A stretch of DNA of 6,961 nucleotides. It comes from Oscillospiraceae bacterium (GTDB lineage: Bacteria > Bacillota_A > Clostridia > Oscillospirales > Oscillospiraceae). Location of the stretch: positions 1 to 6,961 of the forward strand of contig JAILOS010000117.1 of the NCBI GenBank assembly GCA_024690695.1, read 5' to 3'. Positions 1-6,230 of this stretch are shown piece by piece. Both the position numbers and the translations under genes were made by a program. The notes beneath the pieces were generated by a model that made no database searches, had not been told where the DNA came from, and worked only from the letters and a program-made list of their open reading frames with translations. The first letter of the stretch is position 1. Every line of letters starts with the position of its first letter.

Positions 1-543
1 GATATAGGTCATGCCGTTCATCGTGCGGATGTTCAGCAGCACGCCGGTGGCGCGGCGGATGCGGGAGATCGTCTCGTAGGTGTGGCGGGCGTATTCGAGC
101 GCCACGTAGCACAGCGCGCCGCGCTCGCGGATGAATTCGCCTGTCAGCTCGAAGAAGTTGCAGACCATCAGGTCGGAAAACCAGTGCTTCTGCATCTCCG
201 AGATGCAGTCGAAGAGGAAAAAGCTGTCCGCGTCCTCGGAGGAGATGATGCGGTGCACCTGCACGGAAAAGGTCTCGAAGCCCACGGAGGGGTCGAGCTC
301 GTACTTGACGACGTTCGCGCCGCGCGCCTGCAGGGCGGCGGTGGGGATCAGCTCCTCGTGCTCGCCGAAGCGGAAATAGACCATGCGGCGGCCGGTGGGC
401 ACCTCGTCGGTGACGAACTGCGTCGCCACGAACATGTAGTCGCCGATGCTCTCCATCTGCCAGGCGACGATGTCGCCGGTGCGCAGGCTGTCCAGCGCCT
501 GGTCCAGGCCATGGATGCCGGTGCTGATGATGCTGCTGCCCAT
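1..543 (-). CDS. N-terminal part of KaiC/RecA-like protein, probably a PEP/pyruvate-binding-domain (PEP synthase-like) protein; runs off the left edge
   Basis: An open frame of 181 codons begins at ATG 543-541 and reaches the window edge with no stop, so only the N-terminus is visible. Its ATG shares one base with the rpoD TGA stop (TGATG), and no Shine-Dalgarno sequence is visible, which suggests translation by coupling to rpoD. The start [20 protein letters not shown] resembles the opening of KaiC/RadA-type RecA-fold domains, followed by a beta strand at GDIVAWQ (23-29). A second strand, [12 protein letters not shown], spans 54-65, and a Walker-B-like [10 protein letters not shown] spans 108-117. 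Where a P-loop GxxxxGK(T/S) is expected the sequence is [10 protein letters not shown], so nucleotide binding there is doubtful. From memory, this pattern (GFE.F...VH.II, FDC.S, DLM..NFF) matches the N-terminal domain of clostridial and archaeal proteins that carry a downstream PEP/pyruvate-binding or PEP-synthase module. That module lies outside the window, so the catalytic function cannot be confirmed. Gene reality is near certain; the family name is moderate. Confidence 0.62.
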   Translation of the reverse strand, partial: MGSSIISTGIHGLDQALDSLRTGDIVAWQMESIGDYMFVATQFVTDEVPTGRRMVYFRFGEHEELIPTAALQARGANVVKYELDPSVGFETFSVQVHRIISSEDADSFFLFDCISEMQKHWFSDLMVCNFFELTGEFIRERGALCYVALEYARHTYETISRIRRATGVLLNIRTMNGMTYI

Positions 544-1793
544 CAGTTCAGGAAGTCGCGCAGCTTCTTGGAGCGGCTGGGGTGGCGGAGCTTGCGCAGA
601 GCCTTGGCCTCGATCTGGCGGATGCGCTCACGCGTGACGTTGAACTCCTTGCCGACCTCCTCGAGCGTGCGGGTGCGGCCGTCCACGATGCCGAAGCGCA
701 GCTCCAGCACCTTCTTCTCACGCGGGGCCAGCGTGTCGAGCACCTCCTCGAGCTGCTCGCGCAGCAGGGAGAAGGAGGCGGCCTCCGAGGGCTCGGACGC
801 GTCCTCGTCGGGGATGAAGTCGCCCAGGTGGGAATCCTCCTCCTCGCCGATCGGCGTCTCCAGCGACACGGGCTCCTGCGCGATCTTCAGGATGTCGCGC
901 ACCTTGTCCACCGGCATGCCCATCTCGTCGGCGATCTCCTCGGCGCTGGGGTCGTGCCCCAGCTCCTGCAGGAGCTGGCGGGAGACGCGGATGGTCTTGT
1001 TGATCGTCTCGACCATGTGGACGGGGATGCGGATCGTGCGGGCCTGGTCGGCGATCGCGCGGGTGATGGCCTGGCGGATCCACCAGGTGGCGTAGGTGGA
1101 GAACTTGTAGCCCTTCGTGTGGTCGAACTTTTCCACGGCCTTGATCAGGCCGAGGTTGCCCTCCTGGATCAGGTCGAGGAAGAGCATGCCGCGGCCGACG
1201 TAGCGCTTGGCGATGGAAACGACCAGGCGGAGGTTGGCCTCGGTCATGCGGCGGCGGGCGTCCTCGTCGCCGTCGGCCATTTTCTCGGCCAGCTCGACCT
1301 CCTCCTCGGGCGTGAGCAGCGGCACCTTGCCGATCTCCTTGAGGTACATGCGCACCGGATCGTCGGTGGAGAGGGTGTCGGCCAGCTCGTCGGTGGAGCT
1401 GATCTCCTCCTCGGTGACCTCCTCCAGCGTGCTCAGCTCGTCGAGCTCCGGCAGCAGCTCGTCGTCCAGCGTGGGCAGCACGTCGGTGGCGGGCATGTCG
1501 ATGTCGATGTTGTTGGCGTCGAGCGCCTCGTAGAACTTGTCGATGGCCTCGCCGTCGAGGTTCATCTCCTCCAGGCACTCGAGCTCCTTGGCGCTGAGCT
1601 TGCCGGCCTTCTTGCCCTTTTCCAGCAGCTCGGCCAGGCGCTCCTCGGGGGTCTTCTGAGGCTGCTCGGCCTCCTTGTCCTTCTTCTTGCCGCTCTTTTT
1701 CTTCGCCTTCGGCTCTTCGGCGGGCGCCTCGTCCAGCAGCGCGTCGGCCATTTTTTCCAGCTCTTCTTCGCTGAGTTTCTTTTCTTCGTTCAT
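543..1793 (-). CDS. rpoD: Primary RNA polymerase sigma factor (sigma-70/SigA)
   Basis: This 416-residue protein directs core RNA polymerase to housekeeping promoters. Residues 1-47 are charged and lysine-rich. A region 1.1-like segment covers about 48-98, followed by a very acidic linker (about 108-142). Region 1.2 begins at [18 protein letters not shown] (144-161). Regions 2.1-2.4 cover about 183-250 and include [18 protein letters not shown], the core-binding [18 protein letters not shown] and the -10-binding [20 protein letters not shown] (231-250). Region 3 follows from about 255. Region 4.2 with its helix-turn-helix is at [20 protein letters not shown] (377-396), ending in the usual [16 protein letters not shown] tail. 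All diagnostic regions are intact, so this is the essential group 1 factor and not an alternative sigma. The ATG lies 2 nt after the dnaG stop; its ribosome site GAGGG (1800-1804) sits 6 nt upstream, inside the last dnaG codons. The stop overlaps the next gene by one base. Expression therefore looks tied to the dgt-dnaG transcript. Confidence 0.97.
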   Translation of the reverse strand: MNEEKKLSEEELEKMADALLDEAPAEEPKAKKKSGKKKDKEAEQPQKTPEERLAELLEKGKKAGKLSAKELECLEEMNLDGEAIDKFYEALDANNIDIDMPATDVLPTLDDELLPELDELSTLEEVTEEEISSTDELADTLSTDDPVRMYLKEIGKVPLLTPEEEVELAEKMADGDEDARRRMTEANLRLVVSIAKRYVGRGMLFLDLIQEGNLGLIKAVEKFDHTKGYKFSTYATWWIRQAITRAIADQARTIRIPVHMVETINKTIRVSRQLLQELGHDPSAEEIADEMGMPVDKVRDILKIAQEPVSLETPIGEEEDSHLGDFIPDEDASEPSEAASFSLLREQLEEVLDTLAPREKKVLELRFGIVDGRTRTLEEVGKEFNVTRERIRQIEAKALRKLRHPSRSKKLRDFLN

Positions 1794-1795
1794 CT

Positions 1796-3544
1796 TTATC
1801 CCTCGTATCCCTTTTTTTCTCTGAGTTTATTTGCCAGAGCGCGCAGGTCCTCCGTGCCGGAGGAAAACGCCTTGCGCTCCCGTATGCGGTTTATGTAGTC
1901 GTTCAGCGCCGTTTCGCTGCGGCTGAGCTGCACGGGCTTCTGCAGCAGCTGCACCAGCAGGCTCATCTCCTCGCCGCTGAGCACGCCGGACAGCGCCGCG
2001 CTGCCGAGCTCCCCGCCCTGCCGTGCCCGGTCCAGCAGCACGCCGTAGATCCGCGCCAGCGCCGGCGCGGAGAAATCCTCCGGCGGCGGCAGCTCCGGCC
2101 GCGAGGCGAGCGCGGGCTCGAGGTACAGCAGGCGGATCAGCCCCTCCTCGGCGGCCGCCGAGGCCGGATCGGCGTAATGCAGGCTGCGCTCTCCCGGCTG
2201 AAGCTGGCGCTCGGGCCGCTGCTCGCGCGCCTCGTCCTTCTTAGCCCGGCTGAGCAGCTTCTTTCGCCGCCGCTCCACCTCGTCGCTCACGGCCTCGGCC
2301 TTTACCCCGGCCAGCTCCGCCACGCGCATCGCGTAGACCTGCCGCTCCACCGGGGCGGGGAGCCGGGCTACCAGGTCGGAGGCCTCCTTCAAAAAAGCTA
2401 CCTTCTGCTCGTCCGAGGAGAGCTCGTACTTGTCCTTCACGACGCGCAGCCGGTAATCCACCTGGTTTTCGGAGCCCTCCACCAGCCTTCGGAAGGCCTC
2501 GGCCCCCTTGAGCCGGATGAACTCGTCCGGGTCCTTCGCGCCGCTGAGCGTGAGCACCTTGACCTTCAGATCCAGCTTTTCCAGGATGCCGATGGCGCGC
2601 TGCGCGGCCTTGACGCCGGCGCCGTCGCTGTCGTAGGCGATCACGACCTCGCCGGTGTAGCGGGAGATCAGCCGCGCCTGCTCCGGCGTCAGCGAGGTGC
2701 CCAGCGAGGCCACCGCCGAGTCGAAGCCCGCCTGGTGCAGGCTTACCACGTCTATATTGCCCTCGGACAGAAGAATATATCCGCTTTTGGATTTTTTCGC
2801 CAGATTCAGCGCGAAAAGATTGCGGCTTTTGACAAAGACCGGGGTTTCCGGGCTGTTCATGTACTTCGGCTCCCCGTCGCCGAGGATGCGGCCGGAGAAG
2901 CCGATCACGTTCCCGCGCACGTCGATGACCGGGAACATCAGGCGGCCGCGGAAGGTGTCGTAAAAGCCGCCGCTCTTGCCCTTGCGGACGAGACCCGCGT
3001 CGAAGAGCTCAAAATCGGAGTAGCCCTTGGCGCGCATCGCGCTGCGCAGGCCCTCCCAGCCGTCCGGCGCGCAGCCGAGGCCGAAGCTCCGGGCCGTCGC
3101 GGGGCTGATGCCGCGCTTTTGCATATAGGCGCGCGCCGCGCTTCCGGCGTCTGCGCCGAGCTGCTCGTAGAAATAGCGCGCCGCGTCGCGGTTGAGCGCC
3201 AGCAGGCGGCTGCGTTTTTTGCTCTCGCGGTCGTCGCTCTGCTCCGGAAGGGGCAGATTGGCCCGCCGCGCAAGGAATTCGACGGCCTCCGGGAAGCTGA
3301 GGTTTTCGATCTCCATGATGAAATTGATCACGCCCCCGCCCTTGCCGCAGCCGAAGCAGTGGTAGATCTGCTTGTCCGGCGAGACGGAGAAGGAGGGCGT
3401 TTTTTCGCTGTGGAAGGGGCAGAGGCCGAAGAGATTCGAGCCGCTGCGCTTCGTCAGGCGAACGTAGGAGCTCACGACGTCCACGATGTCGCTGCGCTCG
3501 GTCAGTTCGTTCAGAAAGCTCTCGGGAAAAGCCGTGAGGATCAC
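1796..3544 (-). CDS. dnaG: DNA primase DnaG
   Basis: This is the replication primase, which makes RNA primers at the fork and is recruited by the replicative helicase. Read from GTG 3544 it has 582 residues, close to the usual bacterial length. The N-terminal CHC2 zinc ribbon has ligands C42, H45, C63 and C66 ([11 protein letters not shown]...[10 protein letters not shown]). The catalytic core includes the basic patch around [21 protein letters not shown] (198-218) and the TOPRIM domain: EGNID (261-265, glutamate E261), AYDSDGAG with D305 and D307, and AKDPDEF (336-342). The weakly conserved C-terminal 110 residues fit the helicase-binding domain. The start is uncertain. GTG 3544 is the only standard start codon ahead of the conserved [10 protein letters not shown], but it lies inside the Shine-Dalgarno sequence GGAGGTGATC. 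An ACG at 3535-3533, 8 nt after GGAGG, would give the family-typical start Met-Ala-Phe-Pro. The gene follows dgt by about 30 nt and precedes rpoD by 2 nt. Function is certain; the exact first codon is not. Confidence 0.96.
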   Translation of the reverse strand: MILTAFPESFLNELTERSDIVDVVSSYVRLTKRSGSNLFGLCPFHSEKTPSFSVSPDKQIYHCFGCGKGGGVINFIMEIENLSFPEAVEFLARRANLPLPEQSDDRESKKRSRLLALNRDAARYFYEQLGADAGSAARAYMQKRGISPATARSFGLGCAPDGWEGLRSAMRAKGYSDFELFDAGLVRKGKSGGFYDTFRGRLMFPVIDVRGNVIGFSGRILGDGEPKYMNSPETPVFVKSRNLFALNLAKKSKSGYILLSEGNIDVVSLHQAGFDSAVASLGTSLTPEQARLISRYTGEVVIAYDSDGAGVKAAQRAIGILEKLDLKVKVLTLSGAKDPDEFIRLKGAEAFRRLVEGSENQVDYRLRVVKDKYELSSDEQKVAFLKEASDLVARLPAPVERQVYAMRVAELAGVKAEAVSDEVERRRKKLLSRAKKDEAREQRPERQLQPGERSLHYADPASAAAEEGLIRLLYLEPALASRPELPPPEDFSAPALARIYGVLLDRARQGGELGSAALSGVLSGEEMSLLVQLLQKPVQLSRSETALNDYINRIRERKAFSSGTEDLRALANKLREKKGYEG

Positions 3545-3548
3545 CTCC
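3539..3548 (-). promoter_or_regulatory. Shine-Dalgarno site of dnaG that argues for a non-standard start
   Basis: On the minus strand the sequence CCGGAGGTGATCCTCACGGC contains GGAGGTGATC, a perfect 10-base match to the anti-Shine-Dalgarno end of 16S rRNA. The GTG usually chosen as start (3544-3542) is made of bases of this site, so a ribosome bound here could not have it at normal spacing. The ACG at 3535-3533 is 8 nt beyond GGAGG, which is ideal spacing. Confidence 0.75.
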
Positions 3549-3574
3549 GGGTGCGTAAAATCAGAAACAGGGAA

Positions 3575-4579
3575 CTACTTCACCGTCCAGGCGAAGGGGA
3601 TGAACAGCTCGCCGTATTTTTCCATCGCGTAGCTGTCGGTCATGCCGGAGATATAGTCGCAGGCGGCGCGCTCGCGCCCGTCGCGCTCGATCACGCCGGC
3701 GAAATCCTCCGGCAGCGCCTCCGGGTGCGCGGCGTAGTAGTCGAAGAGGGCGCTGAGGATGCCGTCGACCTTGCCCTCCTCGCGCTTGGCGATGGGGTTG
3801 ACGTAGATCTCGGCGTACATATAGTCGTGGAAATAATCAAAAGCGGCCTGCATCCGCGGCGACATGCGCAGCTCGCCGCCGGCGCTGTTTTCCACGAGGT
3901 CGGTAAGGATGGCGTTGATGCGCTCGCTGTTTTTCTCCCCGCATTCGCGGCGGATGCGCTCGGGCACCTCGCCGGCGGTGAGGATGCCGGCGCGGATCGC
4001 GTCGTCCAGGTCGTGGTTGATGTAGGCGATGCGGTCGCACAGGCGCACGGTCACGGCCTCCGGCGTGTCGTCCGGGGCGCCGTGGGTGTGATGCAGGATG
4101 CCCATGCGCGTCTCGTAGCAGAGGTTCAGCCCCTGCCCGCCGCGTTCGAGCACGTCCACGACGCGCAGGCTCTGCTCGTAATGCTTGAAGCCGCCGGGGC
4201 AGAGGCGGTTCAGCGCCCGCTCGCCCGCGTGGCCGAAGGGGGTGTGCCCCAGGTCGTGCCCCAGCGCGGCGGCCTCGACGAGATCCTCGTTCAGCTCGAG
4301 CGCCCGCGCCACGGTGCGGGCCAGACGGCTGACCTCCAGCGTGTGCGTCAGACGGGTGCGGTAGTGGTCGCCCTCCGGCTGGAGGAAAACCTGCGTTTTA
4401 TGCTTCAGGCGGCGGAAGGACTTCGAGTGCGTGATCCGGTCGATATCCCGCTGAAAGCAGGTGCGGATCGGACATTCGCTCTCGCTCCGGAGCCGCCCGC
4501 GCGAATCCTTCGACAGCAGGCCGTAGGGCCCGATGATCAGGCGTTCGGCCTCCTCCCGGCGTTCTCTTGGACAGGACAT
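3575..4579 (-). CDS. dgt: dGTPase-like HD-domain deoxynucleoside triphosphate triphosphohydrolase
   Basis: The 334-residue cytoplasmic enzyme belongs to the dGTPase/HD family, which cleaves dNTPs to the nucleoside and tripolyphosphate and so lowers or balances dNTP pools. Family hallmarks are the N-terminal SRGR (26-29) and RDIDRITHSKSFRRLKHKTQ (44-63) blocks, then GDHYRTRLTHTLEV (70-83) with metal ligand H79. The HD pair H108-D109 lies in GHDLGHTPFGHAGE, and the distal aspartate D182 lies in LCDRIAYINHDLDD. The length is typical of the shorter Gram-positive dGTPase-like proteins, so exact substrate preference cannot be read from sequence. The start chosen is ATG 4579-4577 because it follows the excellent ribosome site AAGGCGGTGATC (4582-4593). 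An upstream ATG at 4654 in the same frame would put a transcription terminator inside the coding region and has no ribosome site. The gene ends with TAG about 30 nt before dnaG with no terminator between, so it appears to lead the dgt-dnaG-rpoD block. Confidence 0.93.
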   Translation of the reverse strand: MSCPRERREEAERLIIGPYGLLSKDSRGRLRSESECPIRTCFQRDIDRITHSKSFRRLKHKTQVFLQPEGDHYRTRLTHTLEVSRLARTVARALELNEDLVEAAALGHDLGHTPFGHAGERALNRLCPGGFKHYEQSLRVVDVLERGGQGLNLCYETRMGILHHTHGAPDDTPEAVTVRLCDRIAYINHDLDDAIRAGILTAGEVPERIRRECGEKNSERINAILTDLVENSAGGELRMSPRMQAAFDYFHDYMYAEIYVNPIAKREEGKVDGILSALFDYYAAHPEALPEDFAGVIERDGRERAACDYISGMTDSYAMEKYGELFIPFAWTVK

Positions 4580-4581
4580 GC

Positions 4582-4593
4582 GATCACCGCCTT
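4582..4593 (-). promoter_or_regulatory. Strong Shine-Dalgarno site fixing the dgt start
   Basis: Minus-strand AAGGCGGTGATC matches 11 of 12 bases of the full anti-Shine-Dalgarno complement AAGGAGGTGATC. GGCGG ends 7 nt before ATG 4579-4577. This decides the start in favour of 4579 over the in-frame ATG at 4654. Confidence 0.88.
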
Positions 4594-4598
4594 TGTCG

Positions 4599-4630
4599 AA
4601 AAAAAGCATCGGAGAGAAGTTCCCTCCGAT
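4599..4630 (-). terminator. Rho-independent terminator behind the AAA+ ATPase gene, just upstream of dgt
   Basis: On the minus strand the 23-base segment 4630-4608 folds as ATCGGAG / CTCCGAT (7 perfect pairs), extended by a G-T wobble and a G-C pair around a small AACTT loop. Two bases later comes a run of seven T (4605-4599). Stem plus T-run is a textbook intrinsic terminator, oriented for the minus strand only: the plus-strand side has no T-run after the stem. It lies 51 nt after the ATPase stop and 20 nt before the dgt start. Confidence 0.88.
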
Positions 4631-4680
4631 ACTCTTATACGACGCGAATTTCAATTTCCCTTTTTTATTTTCAACTTTTT
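4631..4680. other. AT-rich spacer between the AAA+ ATPase stop and its terminator
   Basis: This 50-base stretch is strikingly AT-rich against its GC-rich surroundings. On the minus strand it carries two TTGAAA hexamers (4674-4669 and near 4655) and a TATAAG (4639-4634). No pair of these has good promoter spacing: the second TTGAAA is about 9 nt from TATAAG and the first about 29 nt. If dgt has its own promoter it most likely lies here, but the sequence does not prove one. Confidence 0.35.
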
Positions 4681-6132
4681 TTATTCTTCCGTCTTTGCTT
4701 CGCCGTTTTCGTCCTCCCCGGCCAGATCCTCCGGCAGCACGGCCATCAGATCCTCCTTCGTCGGCGCCTCCATCGCGGCCACGCGGTTGGACTGGCGCAC
4801 GACCATGTCCTCAAAGCGGTTGCGCACGTCGCGCCCGTTGCCGAAGTTGTCGTCCCGCTCCGCGTAGAGCCGCTCAAAGAGCTCGCGCGCGGCCTTTTCG
4901 CCGTCCTCGCTGAGGGCGTAGCCGTTCTTGTCGCAGCGCTTTTTGAACATCGTCAGCAGCTGCTCGCCGTCGTAGTCCGGGAAGAAGAAATACTTGTTGA
5001 AGCGCGACTGCAGGCCGGGGTTGGAGCTGATGAAGCGCTCCATCGGCGCGAGATAGCCGGCGACGATCACGATCAGGTCGTCGCGGTGGTCCTCCATCGC
5101 CTTCAGCAGCGTTTCGATCGCCTCGCGGCCGAAGTCGTTTTCGCCGCCGGAGGCGAGGGAATAGGCCTCGTCGATGAACAGCACGCCGCCGAGCGCGCTC
5201 TTGATGACCTCCTGGGTCTTCAGCGCCGTCTGGCCGACGTAGCCGGCCACGAGGCCGGAGCGGTCGACCTCCACGAGCTGGCCCTTCGACAGCACGCCGA
5301 TCGCGGCGTAGAGCCCGCCGACCAGCCGCGCGACGGTGGTTTTGCCGGTGCCGGGGTTGCCGGTGAAGACCATGTGCAGGCTCATCGGCGGCACGGGCAG
5401 GTCGTTGGCTTCGCGGAGCTTGCGCACCTTGATCAGATTGATCAGGCTCTTGACGTCCTTTTTCACCACGTCGAGACCCACCAGCTCGTCGAGCTCCTGC
5501 ATAAGCTCCTCGAGGCTGGGCTTTTTCTCCTCCTCCGCGGGAGGCTCGACAGGCTTTTCCTCCGGCTTTCCGCCCGCGGTCTGCTTCTGGGGCGGGTGCT
5601 TGTCGCCGAAGCTCGGCTCGGCGCTCGTCACGTAATCCAGCGGGTTGAGCGCCTCGCGGCTTTTGCGCACGCCGCTGGTATCGCACACGGCGGTCAGCCG
5701 GTCGGCGCATTCGGTGATAAACTCGGCCTCGGCCAGCGTCACGTCGTCGTCGACGGCGGCGAGGTAGAGCAGGATGTTCGTCAGCATCCGGATGAAGGTG
5801 CGCGAGGTCTCGGTCCCGCGGCGGGCGTCGCTCTCCGCGAGGTTCCAGTAGAACACCGGGGGCAGAAAGCTCTCGTCCTCGCACACCGAGCTCGTCAGCG
5901 TCCAGAGCAGCCACTGGGGCTGCTTCTGCCCGCGGGAATAGAGCTGGTTGGCGATGTCCACGTGGCGCTGCGTCACGCCGCCGGAGCGCTTCCAGAGCCC
6001 GAGGGCGCACCTGGTCATGAAGGCGTCCATCTCCGGGGCCAGATCGCCGCGGCCCAGGCGGTAAAAGGCGTCGGTATTGGCGAGATAGATCTTGTGAAAC
6101 TCCTCGGGGGAGCGGTTCCAGGTCGTGGGCAT
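4681..6132 (-). CDS. CbbX/SpoVK-type AAA+ ATPase with an uncharacterised helical N-terminal half
   Basis: This 483-residue cytoplasmic protein has a C-terminal AAA+ module (about 205-455) with every functional element. Walker A is GNPGTGKT (258-265) and the pore-loop region is VAGYVGQTALKT (295-306). Walker B is GGVLFIDEAYSL (315-326), the sensor 1 strand is LIVIVAGY (353-360), the arginine finger is R377 in PGLQSRFNKYF, and sensor 2 lies in FGNGRDVRNRFED (430-442). GYVGQTA and the Walker B wording are characteristic of the CbbX/CfxQ/SpoVK group, hexameric remodelling ATPases. Residues 1-170 are predicted helical; LLYLAAVDDDVTLAEAEFIT (121-140) is reminiscent of the acidic helix-loop-helix of TerB-like domains, which is only a suggestion. 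A Pro/Glu/Lys-rich linker (about 171-205) joins the halves. There is no signal peptide or membrane segment. The gene has its own promoter, a ribosome site AGAGGAG (6143-6149) 10 nt before the ATG, and its own terminator. The client and process are unknown; SpoVK function should not be assumed, because the long N-terminal half may define a different role. Confidence 0.88.
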   Translation of the reverse strand: MPTTWNRSPEEFHKIYLANTDAFYRLGRGDLAPEMDAFMTRCALGLWKRSGGVTQRHVDIANQLYSRGQKQPQWLLWTLTSSVCEDESFLPPVFYWNLAESDARRGTETSRTFIRMLTNILLYLAAVDDDVTLAEAEFITECADRLTAVCDTSGVRKSREALNPLDYVTSAEPSFGDKHPPQKQTAGGKPEEKPVEPPAEEEKKPSLEELMQELDELVGLDVVKKDVKSLINLIKVRKLREANDLPVPPMSLHMVFTGNPGTGKTTVARLVGGLYAAIGVLSKGQLVEVDRSGLVAGYVGQTALKTQEVIKSALGGVLFIDEAYSLASGGENDFGREAIETLLKAMEDHRDDLIVIVAGYLAPMERFISSNPGLQSRFNKYFFFPDYDGEQLLTMFKKRCDKNGYALSEDGEKAARELFERLYAERDDNFGNGRDVRNRFEDMVVRQSNRVAAMEAPTKEDLMAVLPEDLAGEDENGEAKTEE

Positions 6133-6161
6133 GGTCGTTTTTCTCCTCTGTTTTCCGTCGA

Positions 6162-6196
6162 TATTCCTATTATAATCCCTTTTCCGCGCAGGTCAA
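6162..6196 (-). promoter_or_regulatory. Near-consensus sigma-A promoter for the AAA+ ATPase gene
   Basis: On the minus strand a -35 box TTGACC (6196-6191, 5 of 6 matches) is followed after 16 nt by a perfect -10 box TATAAT (6174-6169). Transcription would start near 6162, giving a leader of about 30 nt that contains the ribosome site AGAGGAG at 6149-6143. It sits in the only gene-free gap on this side, directly behind addA, so the ATPase gene is probably transcribed independently of addAB and constitutively. No operator-like repeat is visible around it. Confidence 0.85.
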
Positions 6197-6225
6197 GAGA
6201 AAAGCGCGCCCGGCTTCCGGCCGGG
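6197..6225 (-). terminator. Probable weak intrinsic terminator of addA
   Basis: Just after the addA stop, minus-strand CCCGGC (6225-6220) and GCCGGG (6214-6209) form a perfect 6-pair GC stem around a CGGAA loop. After five more bases comes TTTTCTC (6203-6197). The T-run is short and set off from the stem, so termination may be partial. The tail abuts the -35 box of the next gene. Confidence 0.5.
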
Positions 6226-6230
6226 GAGGC

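Noticed and set aside
82..1095. Plus-strand open frame of 337 codons
   Set aside because: It overlaps the rpoD C-terminus and the left-edge gene on the opposite strand; the predicted protein is low-complexity (long Ser/Arg runs) and matches nothing.
582..1898. Plus-strand open frame of 438 codons
   Set aside because: It is antisense to rpoD, Leu/Gly/Val-rich, with no recognisable domain and no ribosome site.
4580..4654. 25-codon N-terminal extension of dgt from ATG 4654
   Set aside because: It would translate through a perfect intrinsic terminator, has no ribosome site, and is not family-like. The ATG at 4579 has an almost full-length Shine-Dalgarno site.
2177..4867. Plus-strand open frame of 896 codons
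   Set aside because: It runs antisense across dnaG and dgt, which are both unmistakable. The protein is rich in Ala, Leu, Val, His and Asp repeats with no family motif, as expected for the mirror frame of GC-rich genes.
6171..6176. Plus-strand TATAAT
   Set aside because: It exists because ATTATAAT is nearly palindromic. There is no plus-strand -35 box at suitable spacing and no plus-strand gene to serve.
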